Part shown: piece by piece, positions 7,783 to 15,526 of the stretch
Layout of the letters: each line of letters opens with the position of its first letter
Numbering within the stretch: position 1 is the stretch's first letter
DNA from: Nitrospira sp. ST-bin5
GTDB taxonomy: Bacteria; Nitrospirota; Nitrospiria; Nitrospirales; Nitrospiraceae
DNA: 28,893 bases
Assembly (NCBI GenBank): GCA_002083555.1
Contig: MSXN01000005.1
Coordinates: 35,172-64,064, forward strand
Direction of reading: 5' to 3'
Translations under genes and position numbers: made by a program
The notes under the pieces: generated by a model
What the model saw: only the letters and a program-made list of their open reading frames with translations
What the model was told of the DNA's origin: nothing
The model's database searches: none

Positions 7783-9897
7783 ATGGTACATGTTGTTGAA
7801 TTAGAGATTGCAGGCCGCACTTTGCGGCTTGAAACCGGTCGAGTAGCGAAACAGGCCGACGGCTCGATTTGGGCCACCTACGGCGACACCGTCATATTGG
7901 CCACTGCGGTGGCGTCACAGAACGCCAAGCCCGGTATCGATTTTCTGCCCCTCACGGTCGATTACATTGAAAAAGCGTACGCCGCTGGAAAGATCCCGGG
8001 AGGATATTTCAAGCGCGAGGGTCGTCCGGCGGAAAAGGAAGTCCTGACCAGCCGCTTGATCGATCGCCCGCTGCGACCGCTCTTCCCCGAAGGCTACTAC
8101 TTCGAAACCCAGGTCATCGCGTCGGTCTTGTCCGCAGACAAAACAGGCGCGACGGATGTGGTCGGCATTACCGCGGCCTCCGCAGCCTTGTCGATTTCGA
8201 ATATCCCGTTCGCAGGACCCGTGGCCGGTGTGAAGATCGGTCGGGTGAAAGGCCAGTTTGTCGTGAATCCCGACCTGGAGACCTTGGAGATCAGCGATCT
8301 CCATTTGGTGGTAGCAGGGACGGCCGATGCAATCATGATGGTCGAAGCGGGCGCCAATGAATTGCCCGAGGCCACCATGCTGGAAGCCCTGGCGTTGGCC
8401 CATGCCGAGATCAAGAAGATCGTTGCGAAGATTTCCGAACTGGCCAAGCTGGTCGGGAGCAAGAAGCGCGAAGTGAAAGTCGAAGCGATCGATCCGGCGC
8501 TGGCTGCCAAAGTGAAGGCAATGGTCGCCCAGCCCATTCGCGATGCGATTATGATCCCGAACAAGGCCGCGCGTCAGGAGCGATTGGATCAAGTGATGGC
8601 CGAGGCCGTCGAGAAGCTCAAAAATCCCGAGGTGCCCACCACCGAGCGCCACGTCAAGATCGTCTTCCACGGGTTGGAATACACCGAAGTCCGGAACATG
8701 ATTCTCGAAAAGCGCTCACGGGCCGACGGGCGCGGCCCGGCGGATATCCGTCCGATCACGTGCGAAGTCGGGGCCTTGCCCCGGGCGCACGGGTCCGCCA
8801 TTTTCACGCGCGGCGAGACGCAGAGTCTTGCGGTCGTGACGCTGGGGACGACAGACGACGAGCAGCGCATCGATGCGCTGGAGGGCGAGTACACTCGCAC
8901 CTTCATGCTGCATTACAATTTCCCGCCCTTCAGTGTCGGCGAGGCGCGGCCGCTTCGGACGCCGGGTCGGCGCGAGGTCGGTCACGGCGCGCTGGCAGAG
9001 CGGGCGTTGAAGCCGGTCATCCCCGGGAAAGACGTGTTCCCCTACACGCTCCGTATCGTCTCTGAAATTCTGGAGTCCAACGGATCGTCGTCGATGGCGA
9101 CCGTCTGCGGCGGCACCCTGGCGATGCTGGATGCCGGCATTCCCATCAAGGAGCCTGTGGCGGGTATTGCGATGGGCCTGATTAAGGAAGGAGATGGAGT
9201 CATCATCCTTTCCGATATCCTCGGTCTCGAAGACCATTTGGGCGATATGGATTTCAAAGTCTGCGGAACGAAGAATGGCGTGACAGCCTTGCAGATGGAC
9301 ATCAAGATCGGCGGGATCACAATGGCGTTGATGCAACAGGCGCTGGAGCAGGCCCGTACCGGACGCATTCATATCCTAGAGCGGATGGCCTCGGCGTTGA
9401 CCACGCATCGTGCGAACCTCTCGCCGTTTGCCCCGCGTATCTATACGGTTAAGGTCAAGCAGGATAAGATTCGTGACATCATCGGCCAGGGCGGGAAAAC
9501 CATTCGCGCGATCCAGGCCGATTGCGGCGTCAAGATCAATATCGAAGACACCGGCATCGTCACCATCGCATCCGCCGACGAGGCCTCGCTGCAGAAGGCG
9601 AAGGATATGATCAGCCGGCTGACCGAGGAAGTCGAAATCGGCAAGATCTATATGGGCACGGTTCGCAAGATCATGGATTTCGGCGCGTTCGTCGAAGTGT
9701 TGCCGGGTACCGATGGTCTCGTGCACATTTCTCAATTGGCGCACCATCGCGTGAAGGCCGTGTCCGACGAAGTCGCAGAAGGCGATCAGATTATGGTGAA
9801 GGTCTTGGAGATCGATCGGCAGGGCAAGATCCGGTTGAGCCGGAAAGAGACCATGCCGGCTCCGGCAGGGGGCTCACAGGAACCAGCGGCCGAGTAA
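7783..9897 (+). CDS. pnp: Polyribonucleotide nucleotidyltransferase (PNPase)
   Basis: PNPase is a trimeric 3'-to-5' phosphorolytic exoribonuclease that degrades mRNA and can add tails to it. The 704-residue protein shows the full architecture: first RNase PH domain (about 1-145), an all-helical linker (about 240-325), and second RNase PH domain (about 330-545). The second domain carries the catalytic acidic block HLGDMDFKV, with Asp at 488 and 490. KH (about 555-615, with the GQGGKTIR loop) and S1 (about 622-690, with GAFVEVLPG and LVHISQL) follow. The start ATG 7783 follows CTGGAGGAAA. The hairpin-rich leader suggests post-transcriptional control. The M16 protease gene begins 5 bases after the stop. 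Confidence 0.97.
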   Translation: MVHVVELEIAGRTLRLETGRVAKQADGSIWATYGDTVILATAVASQNAKPGIDFLPLTVDYIEKAYAAGKIPGGYFKREGRPAEKEVLTSRLIDRPLRPLFPEGYYFETQVIASVLSADKTGATDVVGITAASAALSISNIPFAGPVAGVKIGRVKGQFVVNPDLETLEISDLHLVVAGTADAIMMVEAGANELPEATMLEALALAHAEIKKIVAKISELAKLVGSKKREVKVEAIDPALAAKVKAMVAQPIRDAIMIPNKAARQERLDQVMAEAVEKLKNPEVPTTERHVKIVFHGLEYTEVRNMILEKRSRADGRGPADIRPITCEVGALPRAHGSAIFTRGETQSLAVVTLGTTDDEQRIDALEGEYTRTFMLHYNFPPFSVGEARPLRTPGRREVGHGALAERALKPVIPGKDVFPYTLRIVSEILESNGSSSMATVCGGTLAMLDAGIPIKEPVAGIAMGLIKEGDGVIILSDILGLEDHLGDMDFKVCGTKNGVTALQMDIKIGGITMALMQQALEQARTGRIHILERMASALTTHRANLSPFAPRIYTVKVKQDKIRDIIGQGGKTIRAIQADCGVKINIEDTGIVTIASADEASLQKAKDMISRLTEEVEIGKIYMGTVRKIMDFGAFVEVLPGTDGLVHISQLAHHRVKAVSDEVAEGDQIMVKVLEIDRQGKIRLSRKETMPAPAGGSQEPAAE

Positions 9898-9902
9898 TCC
9901 GC

Positions 9903-11153
9903 GTGTATCGCAAACTCATTCTGGAGAACGGGGTCCGCTTGGTAACCGAGCGGATCCCCACTCTCAAGTCAGTCACCGTCGGCATTTGGGTCAACGCCGG
10001 ATCGCGTGACGAACAGCCGGCACAAGCCGGATACTCCCACTTCATCGAACACATGTTTTTCAAGGGGACGACCAGCCGGTCGGCTACCGACATCTCGCGC
10101 GAGATCGATGCGCTGGGCGGCGAGATGAATGCCTTTACCACGCGCGAGACTACTACGTTCTACGTGAAAGTGCTCGACCAACATCTGCCGAAGGCCCTCG
10201 ACCTGCTCTCCGATCTCTTGCACCGCTCCAAATTCGCTCCGAAGGATATCGAGAAAGAAAAGCAGGTCGTGCTGGAAGAAATCCGCATGGTGCAGGATGA
10301 TCCGGAGGATCTTGTTCAGGAGCTCCATACCGGCCAAGTCATGGGCCGTCATCCGTTGGGCCGTCCGATTCTTGGGCGGGCCGCGACGATCGGGGCGTTG
10401 GGGCGGCATGACCTTCTCGACTATGTCGATGCGCGGTACCAGCCGCAGGAGATTGTCGTCGCAGTGGCAGGAAGTTTTGACCAGCGAGCGCTTGAACGGA
10501 CCATTGCGCGCGAGTTCGGCCGTCGTCGTCCGTCATCGCCGCAGCCGCATGTGCGCCGTTCGCCGGAGATTCTCGGCGGCGTGGTGATGCAGCAAAAGAA
10601 GTTGGAGCAGGTCCATCTCTGCATCGGCATGAAGGGGATTTCCGCCGGCCATCCGGATCGGTATGCCGCGTATGTGTTGAACAGTGTGCTGGGCGGGAGC
10701 GTAAGTTCGCGGTTGTTTCAAGAAGTCAGGGAAAAGCGGGGGCTGGCCTATTCGATCTACTCCTTTCTCTCCGGCTATTCAGACGGCGGGACCATCACCG
10801 TGTATGCGGGAACGCGCCAGAAAGAAGTCGAACGGGTGCTCGACGTCATTCGCCGCGAGATTCGCCGCATGGCGGCCAACGGCATCACTCGGGATGAATT
10901 GAAGCGGACAAAGGATCAAATGAAAGGCAGTCTGATGCTCAGTCTGGAGAGTTCGCATAGTCGGATGAACAAGCTGGCCAAGGACGAGATGATCAAGGGA
11001 AAGCACACGTCACTCGATGACATGACGCGAGCCATTGATGCTGTGACCTTCAAGCAGATGGGGCGAGTCTCGCAGGAGCTTCTCGACGAAAAATCGATGG
11101 CGATCACCGGTCTTGGGCCTCTGTCTGCGCGCCAACTCCAGCTCGTGAGATGA
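9903..11153 (+). CDS. M16 family zinc metallopeptidase (processing-peptidase type)
   Basis: This 416-residue protein is an inverzincin-type peptidase. It has the inverted zinc motif HFIEH at residues 46-50, with the glutamate acting as general base. Glutamates near 125-126 (VVLEEIRM) supply the third ligand about 75 residues later, as expected. The C-terminal inactive-type domain has the arginine/tyrosine region EKRGLAYSIYSF that closes over substrate in mitochondrial processing-peptidase beta homologues. There is no signal peptide, so it is probably cytosolic. The start at GTG 9903 was chosen because the open frame upstream runs antisense-free through pnp and shows no family similarity; the ribosome binding site is weak. 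Bacillus has an M16 gene (mlpA/ymxG) soon after pnp too. No clear terminator follows beyond a T-run at 11157-11162. Confidence 0.92.
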   Translation: MYRKLILENGVRLVTERIPTLKSVTVGIWVNAGSRDEQPAQAGYSHFIEHMFFKGTTSRSATDISREIDALGGEMNAFTTRETTTFYVKVLDQHLPKALDLLSDLLHRSKFAPKDIEKEKQVVLEEIRMVQDDPEDLVQELHTGQVMGRHPLGRPILGRAATIGALGRHDLLDYVDARYQPQEIVVAVAGSFDQRALERTIAREFGRRRPSSPQPHVRRSPEILGGVVMQQKKLEQVHLCIGMKGISAGHPDRYAAYVLNSVLGGSVSSRLFQEVREKRGLAYSIYSFLSGYSDGGTITVYAGTRQKEVERVLDVIRREIRRMAANGITRDELKRTKDQMKGSLMLSLESSHSRMNKLAKDEMIKGKHTSLDDMTRAIDAVTFKQMGRVSQELLDEKSMAITGLGPLSARQLQLVR

Positions 11154-11492
11154 GAATTTTTTAATAGAGCTGTATGGCAGACAGAATAAATGCCTGAGTA
11201 AATGTTGTCTAACATGTTGCTATCTATGCTGTTTATCTGTGGATTAAAAGTTTATTAGAGAGTCAAACATTTTCTTGACACTAATTGACCGTTTCAGTAC
11301 GATTGCGCCGGTCTAGTGAACCTGAAATTTTAAACGGGGAACAACTGCGAAAGAGAAAGAGGGAAGGGGGTGGCCGAACACTTTCTCCTCAGCGCTGTAG
11401 CCTCTGATCATTCGGTAGTAGATGCATTCATCGCTTTCAAAGTGAACGTTCATTAGGTTGTGGGTTTTATTTTTATGAAGGAGGGACTAGGT
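11154..11492 (+). other. AT-rich intergenic region and long 5' leader
   Basis: This 339-base stretch has no credible gene and is far more AT-rich than its surroundings in its first half. It contains a sigma70 promoter (listed separately), giving a predicted untranslated leader of about 180 bases. The leader has a possible 7-pair stem, GAGAAAG (11353-11359) with CTTTCTC (11381-11387). It also has a perfect palindrome TGAACGTTCA at 11443-11452, 40 bases before the start codon. The palindrome could be an operator or a small hairpin; nothing in the sequence decides this. Confidence 0.6.
11275..11303 (+). promoter_or_regulatory. Strong sigma70-type promoter
   Basis: A consensus -35 TTGACA (11275-11280) and a -10 TACGAT (11298-11303) are separated by exactly 17 bases and sit in AT-rich DNA. 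Transcription would start near 11310 and read into the two exported-protein genes. Confidence 0.72.
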
Positions 11493-12002
11493 ATGAAGAG
11501 GGTCTTAGTACTAGCCGCCGTTGCAGTGTTCTCAGTGGCTGGCTTGCTATCGGCCGGATTTGCCGTGGCCGCCGATGCTCCAGCTGGAGGTGGTCCTGCT
11601 ACCGACGTGGTCGGTGGAAAGGTCATGAAGGGGGATGCCGCCAAGACGCTTCAGGGTCGTGTCTGGTCGCAGTGGGCCGACAATCCCGATAGCGAGTTGC
11701 TGTTCGGTATCCAGTATTGGAACACCGGTGATCCTGCTTCAGGAACCCCGGCCGGCCGTTCGTCAACCATGATGGACGTCAAGCCTCCGGATCCTTTGGT
11801 CACCTGCTGTGGTTGGGGCTTTGTCGGCGGGACCGACAAGAACAACGCCTACGCAGGCTGGTACCATGCCGCCACGACGGTGCGTTTGGCTGTGAAGGAC
11901 AAGGCGTTGATGGATCAGATCATCAAGGCTGCGCAGGAACTCGTGGCCATGGAAGTAACCTTGGACGGCCGGACCATTACCGGATTCAAGGTTCTCAAGT
12001 AA
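11493..12002 (+). CDS. Exported protein of unknown function (first of pair)
   Basis: This 169-residue protein has a classical Sec signal peptide: MKRV, a hydrophobic core to about residue 25, and an AVA-AD cleavage site near residue 30. The mature part of about 140 residues starts with a Gly/Ala/Pro-rich segment and then LQGRVWSQW, a Tyr/Trp-rich centre, and a CCGWG pair of adjacent cysteines near residue 107. It ends in an amphipathic helix plus strand (VTLDGRTITGFKVL). I do not recognise the family. ATG 11493 follows GGAGG with 8-base spacing; an in-frame ATG at 11475 lies before that site. It shares the promoter and terminator with the next gene. Both mature proteins carry an LQGRV motif near their N-termini, which may mean a shared fold or a joint complex. 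Confidence 0.85.
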   Translation: MKRVLVLAAVAVFSVAGLLSAGFAVAADAPAGGGPATDVVGGKVMKGDAAKTLQGRVWSQWADNPDSELLFGIQYWNTGDPASGTPAGRSSTMMDVKPPDPLVTCCGWGFVGGTDKNNAYAGWYHAATTVRLAVKDKALMDQIIKAAQELVAMEVTLDGRTITGFKVLK

Positions 12003-12053
12003 TCGATTTCATCACGCTTTCATTCTTTCATGTTGTTGAAGGAGGATTCGATT

Positions 12054-12725
12054 ATGAAGCTTCAGAAGCAAGGCGGGGCCGTGATGGCAGCTGTTGCCCT
12101 GGTAGTCGGCATGGCTTCCAGCGCACTGGCCATCGAAGCATTTCAAGAGCGGTTTGAGTGGGGAGATCTCAGCAAGCCCACCACATTGCAGGGTCGAGTG
12201 ATCGTGCTGGATCCTTATGATGAAGCGGTGTGGATTAATGTCGCGGTGTTCGGCGGCAACGCCGAGAGCGGCTTGTTCTGGCAAAAGGTTCACCCGGGCA
12301 AGAACCTCAAGTTCTACGCGGACAAGGGTGCTTGGGAAGAGTTGAAGAAGATGGGCCGCCCGCATTCCGGACCGGCAGCCGCGAAAGAAGTGCCTCCGGG
12401 AAGCACGACCGACCTGGTTGAGTTTGTCGTCACGGAGACCGAGCAGAACCATCGCGTAATCTCGTCCGTGAAGAAGCTTCCCGAGAATGCCGGTGCTCCA
12501 GGGAAGACCATGAGCATTTCCAGCCTTCGTCTAAAGGAGTGCGCTGGTAAGAACGAAGCCGATGCTGGCTGTGCAGCAGCTAAGCAGGTGCTCAATACCT
12601 CGCCGAAGTCCCCGGATGGAGCCAGCATCCCGCAGCTCTATGATGTAATGGTGCCAGGTGGACATACCCTCGGTGGTTTGATCCCTTGGGAAGCCAAGTA
12701 TAACTTGCCAGGCGGCGGGCACTGA
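12054..12725 (+). CDS. Exported protein of unknown function (second of pair)
   Basis: This 223-residue protein has a Sec signal peptide (MKLQKQGG, hydrophobic core, ALA-IE cleavage near residue 27). The mature part has LQGRVIVLD near its start, then alternating strands (AVWINVAVFGG), a KNLKFY segment, and two cysteines spaced ECAGKNEADAGC. It ends in a Gly/Pro-rich tail with VPGGHTLGG. I do not recognise the family. The ATG at 12054 is preceded by a near-perfect AAGGAGG, and the gene lies 51 bases after its partner. Strong promoter, two strong ribosome binding sites and a strong terminator suggest an abundant periplasmic or envelope product; that is inference. Confidence 0.85.
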   Translation: MKLQKQGGAVMAAVALVVGMASSALAIEAFQERFEWGDLSKPTTLQGRVIVLDPYDEAVWINVAVFGGNAESGLFWQKVHPGKNLKFYADKGAWEELKKMGRPHSGPAAAKEVPPGSTTDLVEFVVTETEQNHRVISSVKKLPENAGAPGKTMSISSLRLKECAGKNEADAGCAAAKQVLNTSPKSPDGASIPQLYDVMVPGGHTLGGLIPWEAKYNLPGGGH

Positions 12726-12745
12726 TCTAGTTCCAAGTTCGTAAG

Positions 12746-12782
12746 AAAAGGCGGTCGCTCCTCACGGGGCGGCCGCCTTTTT
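12746..12782 (+). terminator. Strong intrinsic terminator
   Basis: AAGGCGGTCGCTCC (12748-12761) pairs with GGGGCGGCCGCCTT (12766-12779) over a TCAC loop: 14 pairs including two G-U, followed by Ts to 12782. The flanking A-run on the left can extend the stem. It ends the exported-protein transcription unit 20 bases after its last stop. Confidence 0.92.
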
Positions 12783-12931
12783 CCTTTCCTGCCGATGCGT
12801 TCCTGCTGAGCTGTATTGGGAAGAGGTGGGAATAGAGAGGCTGCGACGACCTGGCAACTGTTGAGTCAGGAAGTGCAATGGCCCGATAAAGCTCTCTCAC
12901 AAGCCGTTCCGGAAGATGAGAGATACCTTCG

Positions 12932-13597
12932 TCAGCCCTTTTGATGGCGGGAGGCATTCCCTGCAAAGAGAACGAGCCCTGCAAGCATCACGCTGATTCC
13001 GACGACAATCGCGCTCATCGTGCGTAGTTGACGATCTGCCTCATCCCGGACTTCACCCGCTATCTTCGCGACGACTTCTAACAACAGATCCAGCTCTAGC
13101 GTCACGGCGATAAATTTGGATCCCGCCCGTTCCACCGCGTTTCCCTCCGCGGCATCCCGCAGGCGCTTCGCCTCGTCGGGTGAAGTGGTCTTCCAGCGTT
13201 GTTGAATCAGGCCGATAGTCTGCTCGGAAGTCGCCATATAGTCCGCGAGGCGTTCCTTGACCGCCTGGAGTTCGCGTAGTTCATCGGCCGTTCCGCTTCT
13301 CTTGATGGTCGCACTATTGGCGGCTTTGATGAATCGCTCGATAGGCTGCTCAATCTGTGCCCGTCGTTCCGTTAAGCCTGAGGTAATACTCTCAAAGTCC
13401 TTTTGTGAATCGGCTTCGATCGCACGCAGTACAGACGTTCGATAGCGAATGAGTTTGGCATTGATGTGGCCGAGATCGGTGGTGGCCAGAGTGTACTCCG
13501 CATAGATGACTCGGAGTTCCTGATCCACGCGACTGAGAGAGTAGCCTCCCCAGAGACCGGCCAACAGGATGAGCAAGCTGATAAGAATAGATCGCAC
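12932..13597 (-). CDS. Membrane-anchored helical-bundle protein (4HB sensor-like)
   Basis: The predicted 221-residue protein has a transmembrane helix at its N-terminus (about residues 2-20) and a second near its C-terminus (about 194-212). Between them lie about 170 mostly helical, charged residues. This layout matches the extracytoplasmic four-helix-bundle sensor domains of chemoreceptors and kinases, but no signalling domain follows: only seven or so residues remain after the second helix. The start at GTG 13597 is uncertain; the frame is open to an ATG at 13714, which would overlap the upstream lipoprotein gene, and no clear ribosome binding site is seen. It may interact with other membrane sensors, but no partner is evident. 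It lies 88 bases after the lipoprotein gene. Confidence 0.65.
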   Translation of the reverse strand: MRSILISLLILLAGLWGGYSLSRVDQELRVIYAEYTLATTDLGHINAKLIRYRTSVLRAIEADSQKDFESITSGLTERRAQIEQPIERFIKAANSATIKRSGTADELRELQAVKERLADYMATSEQTIGLIQQRWKTTSPDEAKRLRDAAEGNAVERAGSKFIAVTLELDLLLEVVAKIAGEVRDEADRQLRTMSAIVVGISVMLAGLVLFAGNASRHQKG

Positions 13598-13685
13598 GTA
13601 CGCACAATATCTGAATGAGACAAAGAATACCAATGTAGGACGACGGAATGGTCTGCTCTGCTCCGCTCCGCAACGGAGATTCCCG

Positions 13686-14312
13686 CTATTTAAGTCGCAT
13701 CGTGCGCCCTTCAATCTTGAGATCCCCCAGGAACTTTTTGAAATTCGTTTGAAAGAGGTCGGTTGTCAAATGCTGGGCATCCTCAGGATCAAACCAAAAC
13801 ACTCGGTCGTTTCCTTCTCCGGAGACATGCTCCCGGACGACGCTCTCATCCGAGTGGTTGACGATTTGAAACGTCAGCGCGTTTGTAGCAGTGAGATCCG
13901 TATGCATGAAGCCGCTCTTGGCATCGACGGACAGGCTCTGAATAGTTCCGGCAATCGTGATGTCAGCGCTGTCGCTCCCCGGCGTGCGTACCAGCGATGC
14001 TTTCCAGCCCTGACGGCTGAGGTAGTCGACGAGGGCTTGGGCTGCGGCTTTGGCTACGTTTCCACTCGGTAGGTCAAAATAACTGACTCCGCCCCAGAGG
14101 TGCGATCTGGTTCCGAGATGGCTTTGATTGGGCCGATGATCCTCGAAGGGGAGGACGGCTATCCGGGGGCCTGGGGTGGCAATTACCTCTGTCCCTCCGG
14201 ATGGAATTCCTCCGGGGATGACGATATCAATGCGCTCGCCCTTGCCGGCACAGCCTGCCAGCATGACCATTCCAACAGACATTAGGAGCGTGCATGACAG
14301 ATGTTTCACCAT
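13686..14312 (-). CDS. Uncharacterised lipoprotein
   Basis: This 208-residue protein has a lipoprotein signal peptide with lipobox LAGC (Cys at about residue 21). A Gly/Pro linker and RIAVLPFEDHR follow, the type of strand that begins YajG/CsgG-like envelope lipoproteins. A helix (VAKAAAQALVDYLSRQGW) and several strands come next, ending in a helical C-terminus. The exact family is not recognised. An AAGGAGG lies very close to ATG 14312, only two bases away; the adjacent in-frame GTG at 14309 is better spaced and may be the real start. It is downstream of the Pal-like gene, 49 bases away, and probably in the same transcript. Confidence 0.8.
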   Translation of the reverse strand: MVKHLSCTLLMSVGMVMLAGCAGKGERIDIVIPGGIPSGGTEVIATPGPRIAVLPFEDHRPNQSHLGTRSHLWGGVSYFDLPSGNVAKAAAQALVDYLSRQGWKASLVRTPGSDSADITIAGTIQSLSVDAKSGFMHTDLTATNALTFQIVNHSDESVVREHVSGEGNDRVFWFDPEDAQHLTTDLFQTNFKKFLGDLKIEGRTMRLK

Positions 14313-14361
14313 TGCCTCCTTCTCACGATGGCTGGTCCCCTCTTATGGACCGGTACAGCAG

Positions 14362-15009
14362 TTATTGCACGACAAAATGCGCGCGACGGTTGTATTTCCA
14401 GCAGCCTTCGTTGTGTTCTTTGCAGGCAGGCTTCACTTCTCCGTAGCTCGTAGTATGGAGGCGGGAGGAGGGAATCCCGAAATTCTCCAAGTATCGCTTC
14501 GCTGACTTTGCCCGTTTTTCACCGAGCACCAGGTTATACGCCAGTGTCCCGCGTTCGTCGCAGTGACCTTCAATTAAGATCGATCTGCCGGATTCACGTC
14601 GCATCCATTGTCCGTTGTCTTCGAGTGCTGATTGCGCATCAGTGCGAATATTGTACTGATCGAAATCGAAGTAAATATCTCGGAGTCCGCTGCCGTCAGG
14701 ACTCCTTCTCGTCTCCTGCAATGAAGTCATGCCGTTGGAGGGGTGGCCGCCAGCTTGTGTTGCCGATGGAAGTTGATTGTTTCGGGTTTCCTGACTTTGA
14801 AGTGGGCGGTTGTCGGCAGGGGGCTCTATGGAGGTAATCCGATCGGGTTGTATGGACTCCGCTTGAGGTTGGCTCTTGGTCGTCATGGATTGGTCTCCGG
14901 AGCTGGAAGATTGCTGTTTGCTTGCACAGCTAACCACGTTAAGTATAAGCCCGCCCAGGGATAAGACCGTCCACAGATACAAGAACGTTCGGCCCAGGTT
15001 TCGGATCAT
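14362..15009 (-). CDS. pal: Pal-like OmpA-domain peptidoglycan-binding lipoprotein
   Basis: This 215-residue protein has a signal peptide with a VVSC lipobox (Cys at about residue 28). A disordered linker of about 75 residues rich in Ser, Gln and Pro follows, then an OmpA_C domain (about residues 108-213). The domain begins IYFDFDQYNIR and contains IEGHCDERGT, whose Asp and Arg bind diaminopimelate of peptidoglycan, then LGEKRAKSAKRYL and a final NRRAHFVV. These match Pal, the outer-membrane lipoprotein of the Tol-Pal system; tolB is not adjacent here. A second pal elsewhere in the genome is possible, so the symbol marks similarity. The start overlaps the upstream stop as ATGA, so translation is probably coupled. 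Confidence 0.85.
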   Translation of the reverse strand: MIRNLGRTFLYLWTVLSLGGLILNVVSCASKQQSSSSGDQSMTTKSQPQAESIQPDRITSIEPPADNRPLQSQETRNNQLPSATQAGGHPSNGMTSLQETRRSPDGSGLRDIYFDFDQYNIRTDAQSALEDNGQWMRRESGRSILIEGHCDERGTLAYNLVLGEKRAKSAKRYLENFGIPSSRLHTTSYGEVKPACKEHNEGCWKYNRRAHFVVQ

Positions 15010-15209
15010 TCGTCACCTCTTGGCTGAATAGGGTTGGGTGGCATGCCACTGAGGTTTCCACCGCTGTCCATGATGAAATCTGTATAGGGTGAGACGGGAC
15101 GTGTTGTCGCCCTTGGTAAAGTTCCGACGAGGGACGGAATCACGAATATATTGGGAATAGCTCTGCTGACTTGCGGGTGTAACGCTTTCGATGCGAAGAG
15201 CGTCGTCAT
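15006..15209 (-). CDS. Small hypothetical protein upstream of pal
   Basis: This 67-residue open frame has no recognised domain; it is rich in Pro, Ser and Thr, with no clear membrane segment. Its support is positional. Its ATG overlaps the stop of the preceding 34-residue frame as ATGA, and its TGA overlaps the pal ATG in the same way, the arrangement expected of coupled genes. No independent ribosome binding site is visible. Confidence 0.5.
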   Translation of the reverse strand: MTTLFASKALHPQVSRAIPNIFVIPSLVGTLPRATTRPVSPYTDFIMDSGGNLSGMPPNPIQPRGDE

Positions 15210-15310
15210 TTTTCGCGTGGTTGATCCTTGAATACCCGCAAGACGAGTAACACGAAGAGAACCCCGAACACCAGGCTTCCTCCGAGAAAAATCATGTCGT
15301 CAGCCGACAT
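15206..15310 (-). CDS. Tiny single-pass membrane protein
   Basis: This 34-residue frame encodes a short N-terminus (MSADD), one hydrophobic helix of about 20 residues (from IFLGGSL through VLLVLR) and a charged tail (KDQPREK). The charge pattern fits a single-pass membrane microprotein. Its stop overlaps the next start as ATGA. No good ribosome binding site is seen, and the size makes chance possible. The intact helix and the chain of two four-base overlaps leading to pal argue that it is real. Confidence 0.5.
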   Translation of the reverse strand: MSADDMIFLGGSLVFGVLFVLLVLRVFKDQPREK

Positions 15311-15526
15311 AGAAGGACTTTCTGTTTCTATTAATGCCGGGGAATGGCCGCTTTGTCGGTAAAACTAACGGTCGCGGGTTCTGGATACCCATCCGTTTTA
15401 CTCAAAAAGACACAGCGCGCGAGGCCAGATCAGTCGTTCACGCGAGCGAAGTGAGGCACGGCAAGAGAGGCCGTTTCCTGCGCGCCATCATTCGGTCGTT
15501 CCCATGGGACTGATCTGGTGTCTCGA
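15311..15526. other. Non-coding gap with inverted repeats
   Basis: No gene is supported here. Two structures are visible. A stepped hairpin covers 15359-15400: GTAAAA with TTTTAC, CGG with CCG, GGGT with ACCC. A perfect 11-base inverted repeat, CCAGATCAGTC at 15425-15435 and GACTGATCTGG at 15508-15518, encloses 72 bases. Neither has an adjacent T-run typical of a terminator on either strand. Confidence 0.55.

Noticed and set aside
9522..9902. Upstream extension of the M16 protease frame
   Set aside because: It runs through the pnp KH and S1 coding region in another frame and yields Arg-rich sequence without similarity; the protease begins naturally at 9903.
12727..12984. 85-residue minus-strand frame
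   Set aside because: Its 3' end consists of the strong plus-strand terminator, and it overlaps the end of the membrane-protein gene; no family resemblance.
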